Assembly: GCA_025642065.1 (NCBI GenBank)
Contig: JAODUP010000011.1
Coordinates: forward strand, 1,289,001 to 1,353,000
Origin: Paralvinella palmiformis
Lineage: Eukaryota; Annelida; Polychaeta; Terebellida; Alvinellidae
DNA length: 64,000 nt
Reading direction: 5' to 3'
Below, in pieces: positions 12,130-24,042 of this stretch. Position 1 is the stretch's first letter. Each line of letters opens with the position of its first letter. The notes beneath the pieces were generated by a model that was given only the letters and a program-made list of their open reading frames with translations, ran no database searches and had not been told where the DNA came from. The position numbers and the translations under genes are program-made.

Positions 12130-14420
12130 GAGACTTTGATCAGCTAGTTTTCAATTAACCAGAATTTTGATTAATTAGATCATGAAGAAGTCACTCAAGT
12201 ATAACTTCAAATATGTAAAATAAAAATCAGTTATCCAGACTCTTGGCCTACTAGTTTATAACTTTGATCCTTGAGCTGGGTTAATTGGTAATGGTAATAT
12301 ATATATATTGCTAGTAATTCATTACTATGAGAAGTCCTATTACAGTGTAATGAAGAAGCTACAGAAATATTGCATTTATCAAACCAGTTCTGTGTCATTT
12401 TGTTCCTAGTCATCATTCTTTTATGTTTTGCGATAGAAGTGTGTTTTTAAAGCAAAATATGTACACATCTTAGCAAATGGCCTTTGGGCAGTCAAATGCT
12501 GACCTTTTCTGGGGCAGGTCATGAGCCACTCAGATGGAATGGTCCATCATTTATATATGAATGTGAGCTAAAAATGAAGCATTTTATCATGTAGTTCACT
12601 TACTATATGAGGCATTTATATGAAGTCAAATGCACTGTATACATCACAAAACGTCATCCTAAATTATCTCTTGTACATATGCACACAACTGGCAGATTAT
12701 GTAATTTATGCAGCATGTCCGATTTGTCACATCACTTGTACTGTTATATGGATAAAAATATTTAATTTCAATTAAAGCAAAAGGCAGTTGTTTTCATTAT
12801 CCAGGCATGTATATTAAATAAGAGCAAATTATTTTACCTAGATGATGACTTCCCCACAACAAGCTAAGCTTCCTCTTACTTTAAGTAAATGTCATTCAGG
12901 GTAAATGTAAACCAAGCTGTCATAACTGACAGGTTATTTGTGCGTAATTGACATATTGGTTCATGTTGTTCCAGCTGTTGTTAGTAACATCTACTTCATA
13001 ATATCAATGCAAATTCTAATAATTAATGCAATGGATGTTAATGAAAAAAATTACTTATTTGTGTATGACTCATGCAAGGGTGGTGTTTCAATGGATTATT
13101 TAGTTTGTTTGTTACAGTGCTATCAGATCATTCCGATTTTATAAGACATCTTAACACTGTGATGCTGTTATAATGTACAATACTAGGTTCAGGTAGTTGA
13201 TAAATATATGTCTATCACTGCTCTCTTTGTGTGTGTCTCTGTGTGTGTGTGTGTGTGCATGCACAGGTGTGTGATCTGTGCCATCTTAAGACAATGATTT
13301 GTTTGAAAGTTAGGATATCTGGTAATGAGATGGCCTCATTTGTCTATTATTATTGTGCATTCCACAAAGGGTTAGACATCTTTCCAGAGAACGTGTATAT
13401 AGTTATTAATAAATCTAACTATTTATTCCAATCTCCAAAGATCTCACTGTACAAATGTATTTTATTGTGTGCAGGCTGTTATCCTTGCCATTGGTCTGTC
13501 CATGAGAGAGAGAGAGAGAGCAATTCATTTTGTTTTGTGTATAGTGTAATCTATATACTGATCTATAAATGTATATATTATTCCTATTAATACTGTACAA
13601 GCCATCTGGAAACTCGAAGTTCCTTCTCATAACTTCCTTGTCATTATTTTCCACAGAAGATCATCATGTGAAGATATTTAACATTCTGCCAAAATATATA
13701 TCATTAGAAATAATTAATTTTGATAAAAACTTAATCATAGCTTTAATAAAGACAACAGTTTGGTTTACTTCATATTCAATCTCTGTGTTTATGTACTCAC
13801 TCAGAACATCTGCGCCATTAACATACAGAGTAGATAATATATTTAGCAGAAGATGGACTTTTCATTATCATTAGAACTAGGTCATATCACATATCTTGTT
13901 TCATAAAACTAACTTACAGCTTTTGGCTGTCTTTCATGTATGATTTTAAGCATAGATTGCATTTGATACAATATTTAAAGCTTTGTATCAACATTATGAC
14001 TGCATAGTCTTAGCATGAAATCATAGATTGTTACAAAACATTTCATACACTGTCCACATATTTGCTCAGAAGGCAACCTATTGGTTTAGCTTTATTAATT
14101 AACCATTGCATTTTTTAACAATATAATTTATTCAGTGTATTAATCAATCATTCCATGTGTTAGAACCAGCATTGCTGTGGTTTGTGTGTGTGTGTGTGTG
14201 TTTAATATTGCTGCAGGCAAAAAGAGCGAAAACCAAATACGTTTTTGGAACTTTACCAGCAGAGGATTGTATATGCCTCAGTGTGAATATAATATTATAT
14301 ATTGTGACAACATTGATTGATGTTTGTTTTGTTATCTTGCCTTTTACTTTATTCCATGCCGACTGGATTGTGTACATTATTTCATGTATAATGTATTACA
14401 ACAATAAAGCAATCAATTGA
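11928..14420 (+). other. AHR: Possible AHR 3' UTR / downstream sequence
   Basis: No coding exon was recognised. AATAAA occurs at 12,219-12,224 and at 14,403-14,408; the latter is followed by a T/G-rich stretch, as at a real cleavage site. Long TA repeats lie at about 12,071-12,129. Whether the transcript reaches 14.4 kb cannot be decided from sequence. Confidence 0.35.
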
Positions 14421-14476
14421 TAGTTTTTGGTTGTTAACATAACTGTCAGTGGCTGAAATATTCAATGATGTTTCAC

Positions 14477-14507
<31 letters not shown>

Positions 14508-15079
14508 AGACACACACACAGCTAGATGTATTAGTAAATATACTGATAATTCTTATTTCACTTACTGCACTGTAAAATGTATTCCTTATATAGTTATACT
14601 TAGTAAGGAATTTACAAATGTTTGAAATTTTAATTCAGAATAAGCTAATAAGAAATATAACTTCAGCTGGTTTCCTTTTAAAATTAAATTCAGAAAAAAC
14701 TGAGAAATACTACACAAACAAATTTATTACTATTTTCAAGACTGATGATGTTTATTTATTCTGTGGGTATATTTGATCAAAATCCAGTGCTGCTTTATAG
14801 AAATACATTCATTCACTGTACTAATTTTTGCCAGGAATATTGACTAAATTACAATTATAATATTTAAAGTTATGGCATTTAATTTTTTTTACATTTGATA
14901 GCAAAGAAACTAATAATTTCAGAAATTTTTCAGTTCTATTTTAGTAACATATCAAACAAGTTGAAATCTGTTTTATTTGTTGATAATATTAATGTTTCTT
15001 GTATTGGCAAAAAGTATAAGATATACTTTGAAATGAATTAACTAATTTAAAGTTTGTTGTAAATAAATAGTCTTTAAGT

Positions 15080-15117
<38 letters not shown>

Positions 15118-17749
15118 AATAAAATTATAAAAAGCTTATCATGTTAAGATTTAGGGGTATTTTGCAGAGTAAGATCTGAAATTATCATATATTTCAGCTG
15201 TCACAAGAAAAAGTGTTAGAAAATAATTTACCATTTTACAGATTAAAAAATGTGTTAAACCAAAAGATAATTCTTTATTTTACTCTAATTTTATCATAGA
15301 TAACTTATTGATATCAATTATTGACAGTACTTGATGAATAAGACCTTTATATCATATATGTTGAGTTATGAAAAACTGTTGTATTCAACCTTTGAAGATG
15401 CCATATTGCTGCACCAGGTGGCAGTAGCTACTAAGGCTATAGTTTCTATAAAAGGGCTGTAGTTTATGACTGGTGCTGCCTCTAGCGAATACAAGCACGC
15501 TATCACGTAATAGGAATGTTAAGAAATGATTTCTTCAAATGGCTTTTTTGCACTAAAGGGATATTAAAGTATGCAACATTTTCATCAACAAATTGAACTT
15601 ACAGCAATTAAAATTTAAAAAAATTGGATTAGAATATGTGGAAGTTATTGCAAGTAATGTTTATAGTGATATAGTGAGATTGATTAAGAACAAAACAAAT
15701 ATAAATTAATATGCTAAAGACAATTCAGAAAGTGTTAGCAATATTTTTATTGTTTAGTTTTCCAACCAAATCACTGACAAATACAGCATATGATCCTATT
15801 TATTAAAAAGAAATTTGTTTATTTAATCTAATTGTGCAAGCAAATAATTGTTATAAAATGTGAGCAGTGGCTACAAATGACGTACGAGCAATTTCAGATA
15901 TTTAGAATACTTTGACTAAAGGTTATCATGATATAACACACACGCTTAGCTTGTGGTACCATACATTAATTCAATGTATTAGACTGGGGCTTAATTTTAA
16001 TTCTATTATATTAATTTATGCGTATAAAATTTATTTTAGAGTAACCTTCTTACGGGTTATATAGGGCGCTATATAAATTTTGTATATTATTATTTATTAT
16101 TATCATTACACGTGTGAGTTATTGTAGAATGATATATTATGGTTTTATCTTGTTCCTGGTTCATGGAACTACACAGTGTAACTGGTAGCCTCGTGAGATT
16201 ATAAACCCTTTCTGGAAAAAAGTGTATATTAATAAACATTTCTAACTATGCTTTCTACGTTTGATCTTGCTGAGAGTCAAGAATGTCATTAGTGATAGTA
16301 CCAATCAGAATTGGTTTAAATCAGTGTTAAGGAAAAACATCGAACACATCGGAATATCCGAGGCCCATTCAACAATCTTTGATCCTTACGTTTCCGTATT
16401 TCAGCACATACCCGGCTGTACCGAACCGAACGTACAGTGGAATTAACGGTACCGATTCAGTTCATAACATTTTCGTTGTAGTTTGGAGGGGTATGCAAGG
16501 ACCGAAGTATATCGAGTGCGATTTTTGATGTTCTCGTATTGATTTTTCAATCTCAAATAAGAACAGTGACTTCTTTTGAGTAATATCGACGAATAAGATT
16601 ATGAAAAAAATACAGAATTTAAAACTATGCAAATGTCATTTTAAAATGAGATCACAGCATGTTTGAATCACTCTGAGGACCTTAGAAATTAAAAAAATAT
16701 TGGGATGGGGGGCTGCTTTGTACGTCCCGCCATTTTTTTTGGCCATTCACGGGCGGTGCTAGCCTCGGTAACTTCCCTACCTCTACATTTGCCCTGCGTT
16801 TCTGCATTTTGTCCTATGTTAATAACAGCAACACAGGGCACAATATCAGACAGTTTCAAAAGTTTTCCTTAGCACCGTTTAAATGATCCGGAGACCCAAA
16901 ACTCCCCCACAAAGCCTTCCCTCCCCCATATAAAAATAACAGCACTTAATTTAGTGGACAATCAGATTATGATAAGTCTTATCATTCCACATCACCTGTA
17001 ACAATGAGGTAGAGTGTCTAATCTTCTGGTTATCACAGGTGAATTATCTGAAGCCTATCACCAAATAATGGATGTTTCACGTCTACTCTTCATTGATTGG
17101 CTGCAAATAGAAGCCATTTCTTTATAGAATTTCGACAGACGATGAAAAATGAATAATTCCCAATACTCCCGTAAGGTTCTTACAATTGATAGTTAGAGAT
17201 GAAGAGCTAAAGTTGACGGAAAGCGGTGAAAGGAATATTTAAAAAGGTTTTGTTTGTGATCTACGTTGGGTGATATTCATGTTGATAATTTTAGGACTAT
17301 TCTATCCACCAACCTCAGAGTGCGGACATTGAATGTTAAATATTGACAATTATTTATTTCAAAACTTTGTTTTTGGCTCAGACATTATCTTTGTCAGAAC
17401 GTTATGATAATTATGTTTACGCTGTTTTATTATAATTTAAAATTTTGTAAATTACAATAAAAACATTGACAATGCTGTTTTAATGCAAAACGTCATCGTT
17501 ATTAGCATTAATAACAATTTGGAAAATAAATTAAATATGACCTTATTTAGCGCTAACTGAAGCTGCTCAGTAAAACAAAAAATTCAGAACGTTTTTTCTT
17601 CTAAAATGTTATAATTCCGGAAATCCGGCTCTTGAGAATTTTTATGGATTCAGAATGCGAGCTGTGACACATGAAGTAAAATTGGCATGAAGATAAAAAT
17701 ATTAATCATGATAAAAACCATACCTCAGCGCCATAACTCAGTGTATTTC
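14421..17749. other. Intergenic AT-rich DNA
   Basis: Mostly AT-rich unique sequence with (CA)n at 14,477-14,520 and (TA)n at about 15,082-15,114. A LINE 3' end is at about 16,030-16,105. A CTCF-like motif, GCACCAGGTGGCAG, is at 15,411-15,424. No gene was recognised. Confidence 0.6.
16030..16105 (+). mobile_element. CR1/L2-type LINE 3' end, solo fragment
   Basis: The phrase GGTTATATAGGGCGCTATA followed by TTTTGTATATTATTATT closely matches 27,565-27,610, the 3' end of a LINE in this window. This copy has only the 3' tail, as expected for a heavily 5'-truncated insertion. Confidence 0.65.
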
Positions 17750-18600
17750 AGGCGCCCTATAGAACATCACAAGCTATAATTTTATTTTGGTGTACCACAG
17801 TGATCCGTTTTAAGACTAAACACTTACTTTATGTACACTGAAAGATATATAATTAAATATCATGGTTATGCCGATGATACTTGGGCGCAGATGACATTTA
17901 CGCTAGATGATAAATCGGAAGATATATCATTTTCTATTAAAGATTTTGTTGTTGACATAATTATTTGGATGAACAGCAACACGCTGAAACTGAATAAGGT
18001 TAAGATCGAATTCGTTGTGGTAAGATCCACTTATATTAATTATTTTATGCCTGTAAGAAATCTAGACTTTCTGTCAAATAATACTCGTGACAAGGGAGCC
18101 GGACATTCTATGAGTAAGTTCTGCTATTATCAAATAATGAACATTGGGGTTTATTTAGCTCAGATTCTTATAATGTCTGGGCTGGACTATGACAATGAAT
18201 TGCTATATATTATTCACCCTCCTTTCTGATATGACACCTACTGCGAGTGCAGAACTGTGCTACAAGTCTGCATAACATGCAACAGCAAAAGGAAATAAAT
18301 CTGATCAATTTTGATGGAGCAGTACTGACTTCCTGGATGTTTCAGATTGCTCTACAAGATCCTGTTTCACACACTGAAAGCACTGAGTGGAACGGCATCA
18401 CCGTATTGATCTAGTCTCATCCAATAGTATATAACAATGAGAATCTTGCTATCTAAGTGTAGTAGTTCACTTTTGACGATACCATAAAGCCACACAGTAA
18501 TGTACGGAGAGAAATCTATTTCCAAGAATCAGCTCCAAGGCTATGGAATAAGTTGTCTAATCATGTTAAATTAGCAGCAAGCAAATAAATAATTAATACA
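17750..18600 (+). mobile_element. Degenerate CR1/L2-type LINE fragment (reverse transcriptase)
   Basis: Contains the RT active-site region as YHGYADDTW near 17,861-17,890, then IIWMNSNTLKLNKVKIEF, the usual sequence after YADD in this clade, then CYYQIMNIG. Near 18,530 a remnant reads ESAPRLWNKLSNHVK, the C-terminal motif of these elements. Stops and frame breaks make it a relic. The 5' part is missing. Confidence 0.8.
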
Positions 18601-18664
18601 AACCCGCTTATTTAAATTAGCTTATTCATAATATCTTTAAATTACTGTATTTAGCTATTTAGGC

Positions 18665-18862
18665 ATAACCTATTTTCGATGATGATGATTAGTGTTTTAC
18701 GGCCATGTTTGTGTACATTACAGCCTAAATGGGCCGAGCAACCTCCAAAGGTAATGAAGTGAAGTCAAAGACGAAACGCCTTTTAGATATGTCCACGCTG
18801 AGGTTCGAACTCAGGTGGTAATGATCAGTGATCCTACGCGCTACCAGTTAGACCACAGAGTT
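18665..18862 (-). mobile_element. tRNA-derived SINE, family 1, copy a
   Basis: On the minus strand the head reads GTGGTCTAACTGGTAGCG (A-box region) and GAGTTCGAACCTC (B box, plus coordinates 18,800-18,812). A body follows with CTTTGACTTCACTTCATTAC and CTTTGGAGGTTGCTCGGCC, then a tail of ATC repeats. Two other copies in the window share head and body. Confidence 0.8.
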
Positions 18863-19226
18863 TGAAGTCAAATACAAATACTTTTATTTAACGTCAGTGT
18901 TTAGAACAGATTTAACATTAGTCAGAGGCTAACATTACTGACTCATGTCAACATAATTATGAGAGACCGTTTTACTAAGAAAGATTCATACCAAAATTTT
19001 AGCAGATATTTTAATGACAAATAGTATAACTCACATAACATTTTTTCCCTCTAAATCACACAATCACCATATCGTTTGCTGTCTGAGTTGGAGTTCTCTA
19101 TGTTGATATATCAAATTTAAAAAAAGAACAATAACTACAGATTTTTAAACTGTTTCAGATTAGTCCAGAGGGGTCCTATTAATGATTAAATCTGAAAATA
19201 TACAAATCTCATCTGTTCTTATATCT

Positions 19227-19619
19227 CAGGGTTGAAAGTTAATGGTGGCCTGGTCATCACTGGGGACCTTCTATTATGACAGGCAACCTTTATTATTGGA
19301 AATGTCGCCTTGTGTGCAACTATGAAAACCATTAAATTCTATTAAAAACCTGAATAAATATGTCAGCTAATGTGTTATTGACATGGCATTTTATGTCAAA
19401 TAGGTGCTTAAAATGGCTCAAAATCACCCAAAGCACCCCAATTTTGCTTGTGACTCGGGGAGCTTACGGTGCTCGCTCTCCCAACCCCCAGCTACATGAA
19501 GTTGCTTTGCGTGTGCTTTTCTGTTGTCAGGCTAGTATCATTTTGATCAGGCTACCATCTTTTTTGTCTTACTAGCCTGACTCTGGCTCATATAAATTTT
19601 AACTTAACTTTCAACCCTG
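19227..19619. mobile_element. MITE with 16-bp perfect terminal inverted repeats
   Basis: The left end CAGGGTTGAAAGTTAA (19,227-19,242) is the exact reverse complement of the right end TTAACTTTCAACCCTG (19,604-19,619). The flanking ATATCT is repeated at 19,221-19,226 and 19,620-19,625. The CAGGG start resembles hAT ends, although hAT elements normally duplicate 8 bp. The 393-bp interior has no transposase. Confidence 0.85.
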
Positions 19620-19625
19620 ATATCT

Positions 19626-20399
19626 AATTTGTTTTTAGTTTTATCAGGGACCCCTTTAGTCTAGGTACCCCATGGCTGCATCCCTTACTAATGACCCGGT
19701 TGTCGTAAAATTCTGTATTCAACCATCTGATTCGAGTGTCCAGGCAGACTTTCCCAAGAAAAATAGATCAGAAGGTGAGCGGGGGTTTCCAAAACACATG
19801 GATACTGGAATGTCACATATGCTACTGCCATGCTGCATTATGCATACCGCCTATATGGAATCTTGGCTTTACCACAAGTTATATCACAGTTCAACAGTGT
19901 GGTCACCCAATGGGCAATTATTTTGAATTAAATGGTTGCCCTTACCAACAAATAGATGCCAAGGGCGAGTTGGTGACTGCTAATTTTCAGCCCTGTGGTT
20001 AGGAAAAGAATAACAATGAATAATGATTAATGATTTCGATAATCGATTATTGCCCCAAATCGAATCGCATTTGATGAATTGTCTACTCATCATGGCCCTG
20101 GTCCCCAGTGCACTCGAGCACCATACAATGGGTTGATAGATTCCATTTAAAATGATTAAATTATTTATTTCTCCAAACTTATACCCAACAATGATTCCTA
20201 TTATTTAAAGAAATTATGTGTAAGCTTATTACTGTAAGTTATCTGGCTTATTTTTCATATAAAAGGACCACATTGACAGTGGAAACAAGTGCATCTTAGT
20301 GTGGTTTTCTCATTTATGAATTATGTGTTATCCTTGGTGATTTTTATATTTATTATTTATATATTAAACATATAATTTTGCCAAATAAATTCATATGGG
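19626..20399. other. Intergenic, unassigned
   Basis: Open stretches near 19,672-20,002 show no recognisable domain. No repeat structure was seen. Confidence 0.5.
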
Positions 20400-20640
20400 T
20401 TAGACTGTGGGACTTTCCGACTGATGGTCATGCTCCGCAGGACATCAGAGGTTCAATTCCCAGTTGTGGCATTTGGGGAGAAGTGGGGAGGTTCAACCAG
20501 GCTGGGGGGAGAATCGACCACAACATTAAAACCATATTCGGTATTTATCACACATAATAGTTTTAGGCTGGAAGATAATATATCACTGTGAACAATACAA
20601 CAATACACCACCAAAAAACAATTAGCAACTGGAAGTGGTT
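20400..20640 (+). mobile_element. Possible tRNA-derived SINE, unrelated family
   Basis: A tRNA-like head (GGTTAGACTGTGGGACTTTC) is followed about 50 nt later by AGAGGTTCAATTCCC, which fits a Pol III B box. The rest has no match in this window, so the ends are approximate and the call is tentative. Confidence 0.4.
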
Positions 20641-21092
20641 GTGTCAAAATTGGAACTTTTGTGGCTAGGTGTCAACATTTCAAAAGTCTGTACTATATGT
20701 GTATATCAATCCGCCCTGCATTGTGGGATAATTTCCCCTCCCGCCACTTTGCTTATGTAAATAACTTTTGCGACATTGTCAGAATTGGGTCACAAATCAT
20801 ATGATAAATGTCTTATTAGGAACATTAAACATGGAGGGACCTGTAGAAAAGTACTTCTTTCCTATTGGTGTATTGCATATACTAAAATAAAACCGTTAAA
20901 TTGTAAGGTAGTCAAACCACCCTACTTATCCCCTATAGCAGTTGGAGTTTTTCATCCAACCAGGCAACTGACAATATTTTCTTCACTGAATATGCCATCT
21001 ATTGTAAATTTGTTTTGAATTAATCCTGATGTTGAAGCAGTAAATTGCTGACTATAAGGCATATGTGTCTCCCTCATTTTAGATAGCCAAGC
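20641..21092. other. Intergenic, nothing recognised
   Basis: An 80-codon open stretch at 20,776-21,018 has no recognisable motif and no splice or repeat context. Confidence 0.5.
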
Positions 21093-21100
21093 CATGTAAT

Positions 21101-21882
21101 CAGGGTTGGGTTTCTGCAGACAGAAACCTATTTCTGCTACATAACAGGCAGAAAATGGCAGAAACTACTTTATGCTGGTAAAAACTAACTTTCTGCAGGC
21201 AGAAATTATAATTCTGAAAATGGGAGCCATTGAACATGGTGCAGCCACTGGTTCAGCAATTGAAGTTCTAAATTTATAGTAAGATTGTGGGATGCTTCTT
21301 AAGGATTGCTAGTTGAGAATTTATAAGGGTTTAAAGAACAGAGAAATTGGCAGAAACAACTGATTTAAAAATACAATCATGTTTGTTTAGTTCATATTCA
21401 TACAGCATAAGCCATAATATGAAAACTGAGTTTATACTGCTGCATTAGTTTGTCGATTCAACTGCCATTAAGCATGACAACTTTTAGCAAAGAAATGAAG
21501 GAAGCCAGTGTAATCAAACAATTGCTAATAATTTGTGATTAGGTGCACTACAATGTTAAATTCAATAGTCCAAGTCTGGATGTTCTCTGAGCTCCTGTAA
21601 CAGAGAAACAACTTTGCTCCCTTGGCCACACCAAGTTGGTTTCAGAGTTTGCTGTGCACAACTTGTGCCAAGGCAGAAACCAGCAAGTGGCAGAAACACC
21701 CTAAAGGTTGAAAACACTCTCAGTTGATGCAGAGGATCTTCAAAGATCAATCCTTTGATGTAGGCTAGGAGGTAGATGCTAACCAAGCAGACCAATGAAA
21801 TAAGTGATTAATTGCCAATTTTTAATGAAATACATGGTCTGCCATGGCAGAAACTGGCAAGTGGCAGAAACTTCCAACCCTG
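21101..21882. mobile_element. hAT-type non-autonomous element with 8-bp target duplication
   Basis: CATGTAAT is present exactly at both flanks (21,093-21,100 and 21,883-21,890), the 8-bp duplication expected of hAT elements. The ends are CAGGGTTGGGTTTCTGC and, inverted, CAGGGTTGGAAGTTTCTGC. The subterminal motif GGCAGAAAC or a close variant recurs at about 21,147, 21,157, 21,198, 21,349, 21,672, 21,689, 21,846 and 21,863, resembling hAT transposase-binding repeats. No transposase is encoded. Confidence 0.9.
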
Positions 21883-21890
21883 CATGTAAT

Positions 21891-22642
21891 ATAATTGCTA
21901 TTTCGGCCATTATTATTATTATTATTATTATTACCAAATAAAAATAAATCTGAGTTGTTTATTTGCATTAATATTTAATATGGGCCATTTTACTGGATCT
22001 CCCACATTAGGGCACAGGCCTGCATAGATTCTTAGTATCTGCCTACATTTTACATTGTATGGAAGCTAATTGTAATTCTGTAATATATAGAAATTTTGTT
22101 GTGAAAACTTAAATTTGTACATTTCTAGATTCTTGATAGTCTTGTTTTGTTTGAGAACTCATTTGTCATGAGGCTTAGTAGAACTCAAATTCATCCGAAG
22201 TATGTTAGGATGAATTGTAGGATGAAAGTTAAGATTAGAACTTAGGCCTTCATACCTACCCTAGTAAAACAGTTCCCAGGTCTCATAATTGTCTTTATTA
22301 TGTTTGAGACAATGATAATCATAACAATTCAAATAATACAAATGTTGGTTAGGTAAGAAGTATCTCTATTTTGTATCTTCACAATTATACAGCAAAAGTC
22401 ACTGAAAAACAAAAACACAACATCAATGTGACACAGTAATTCATGTGTCTCATGCCGAGGTATTTGACTTGTCATTTAATTAAAATCACTGCAATTTTTT
22501 TTAAACTCATTTTAATTAAAAATAATTTGTATTTACATTTTTTTGTGAATTAATTTGACTTTTTACGATTATTGGATTTATTTTTATTGATTAAATGCAA
22601 TAAAAAGAAAGTTATTTTAAATCAATTGTTACTTATGCTAGA

Positions 22643-22675
<33 letters not shown>
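21891..22675. other. Intergenic AT-rich DNA
   Basis: Carries (ATT)n at about 21,911-21,932 and (TA)n at 22,647-22,675. The TA run directly abuts the truncated LINE. No gene recognised. Confidence 0.6.
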
Positions 22676-22677
<2 letters not shown>

Positions 22678-24042
22678 AGACGAGGTACGTGATATTATCA
22701 TTAAGTCTCCCTCAAAATCTTGTGAACTAGACCCATTAACTACATACCTGTTGAAAGAAGTGCTGGAATACCTACTGCCTTTGATTACGTCTATTATAAA
22801 CAAATCACTGGTGGAGTCCAAGGTTCCGCTTTCTTTCAAAAAGGCCAATATTAGACCACTGCTGAAGAAGCCAAATCTGGATAAAGAGGAATTGAAAAAT
22901 TACTGCCCAGTGTCTAATCATCTGTCTTTCTTGTCAAAGATCCTGGAGAAGCTGGTTTCTAAGTGGTTGGAGACCCATTTGAGTAGTCACAGACTGCATG
23001 ATAATCTTCAGTCAGCTTACCATACTGGTCACTCTACAGAGAATGTGCTCCTTAAGGTCCTTCATGCCATTGATGAAGCTTTAGATAGGAAGTGTATGGC
23101 AGCATTAGTTCTGCTTGACTTGTCTGCTGCTTTCAATGTCATAGATCACAATAGATCATAGATTCTTCAAACACGCCTTCAGCATTTGTTTGGAGTCACA
23201 GGAAGTGCCCTCTCCTGGATCAAGTCTTATCTGAGTGACAGATCTCAGTGTGTTGCCATAGGAATGACATCAGAAGGTAAGTCCCTGAATTTTTGGGGTG
23301 TCACAAGGATTGGTACTTGGACCATGTAAGTACTGTTTGTACTCAAAACCAATTGGTGCAATATATAGCTGACATAAATTTCTCTACCACAGTTATGCAG
23401 ATGATACCCAGGTTTATATGGCCATCATGCCCAAAACAACTTGGTCCGACGTTGCAAAGAAGTTGGAATCTTGCTTGGCTGATATCAGTACTTGGATGAG
23501 TGCAAACATGCTTAAGTTAAACGAGGAAAAGACAGAGCTCATTATATTTAACCCAAAACATCAGGTTGGGATAAATGAGGAATTAGGGCTTCAGGTAGGT
23601 AAGAATACTGTTTCTGTAGCAACGTCATTAAAAAACTTAGGAGTATATTTTGATATATCCCTGACCATGGAGAGGCAAGTAAATGCAATATCCAAACCCT
23701 GTTATTACCAAATTCATAATATTGGTCATATCAGACGGTACATCACATTGGATGCTTGCCAAACACTGGCACACGCCCTGATCACATCTCGGCTAGATTA
23801 TGGCAACGTTTTCCTGTATGGTGTTCCAAGCAAACTGATGACAGCTACAGAAAGTACAGAATTCTTCTGCCAGGTTAGTTACTCACACTCATAAAAGAGA
23901 ACATATAAGTATTATAACTCCCTGCATTGACTTCCAGTTATATACAGGTCACAGTACAAGATTTTCGTGTACACTTTTATTGCACTTCAAGGGACTGCCC
24001 CTCAGTACTTAGAGGAACTTGTCATTCCGTATCAGCTGACAA
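22676..24042 (+). mobile_element. CR1/L2-type LINE A, 5'-truncated reverse transcriptase part
   Basis: Plus-strand [72 protein letters not shown], then YADDTQVY near 23,400 and WMSANMLKLNEEKTELIIFN. Frame breaks near 23,160, 23,290 and 23,880 and a stop after NVIDHN show that it is inactive. The last stretch reads APQYLEELVIPYQ and is cut at 24,042 by LINE B. The reading resumes exactly at 27,281. Confidence 0.92.
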
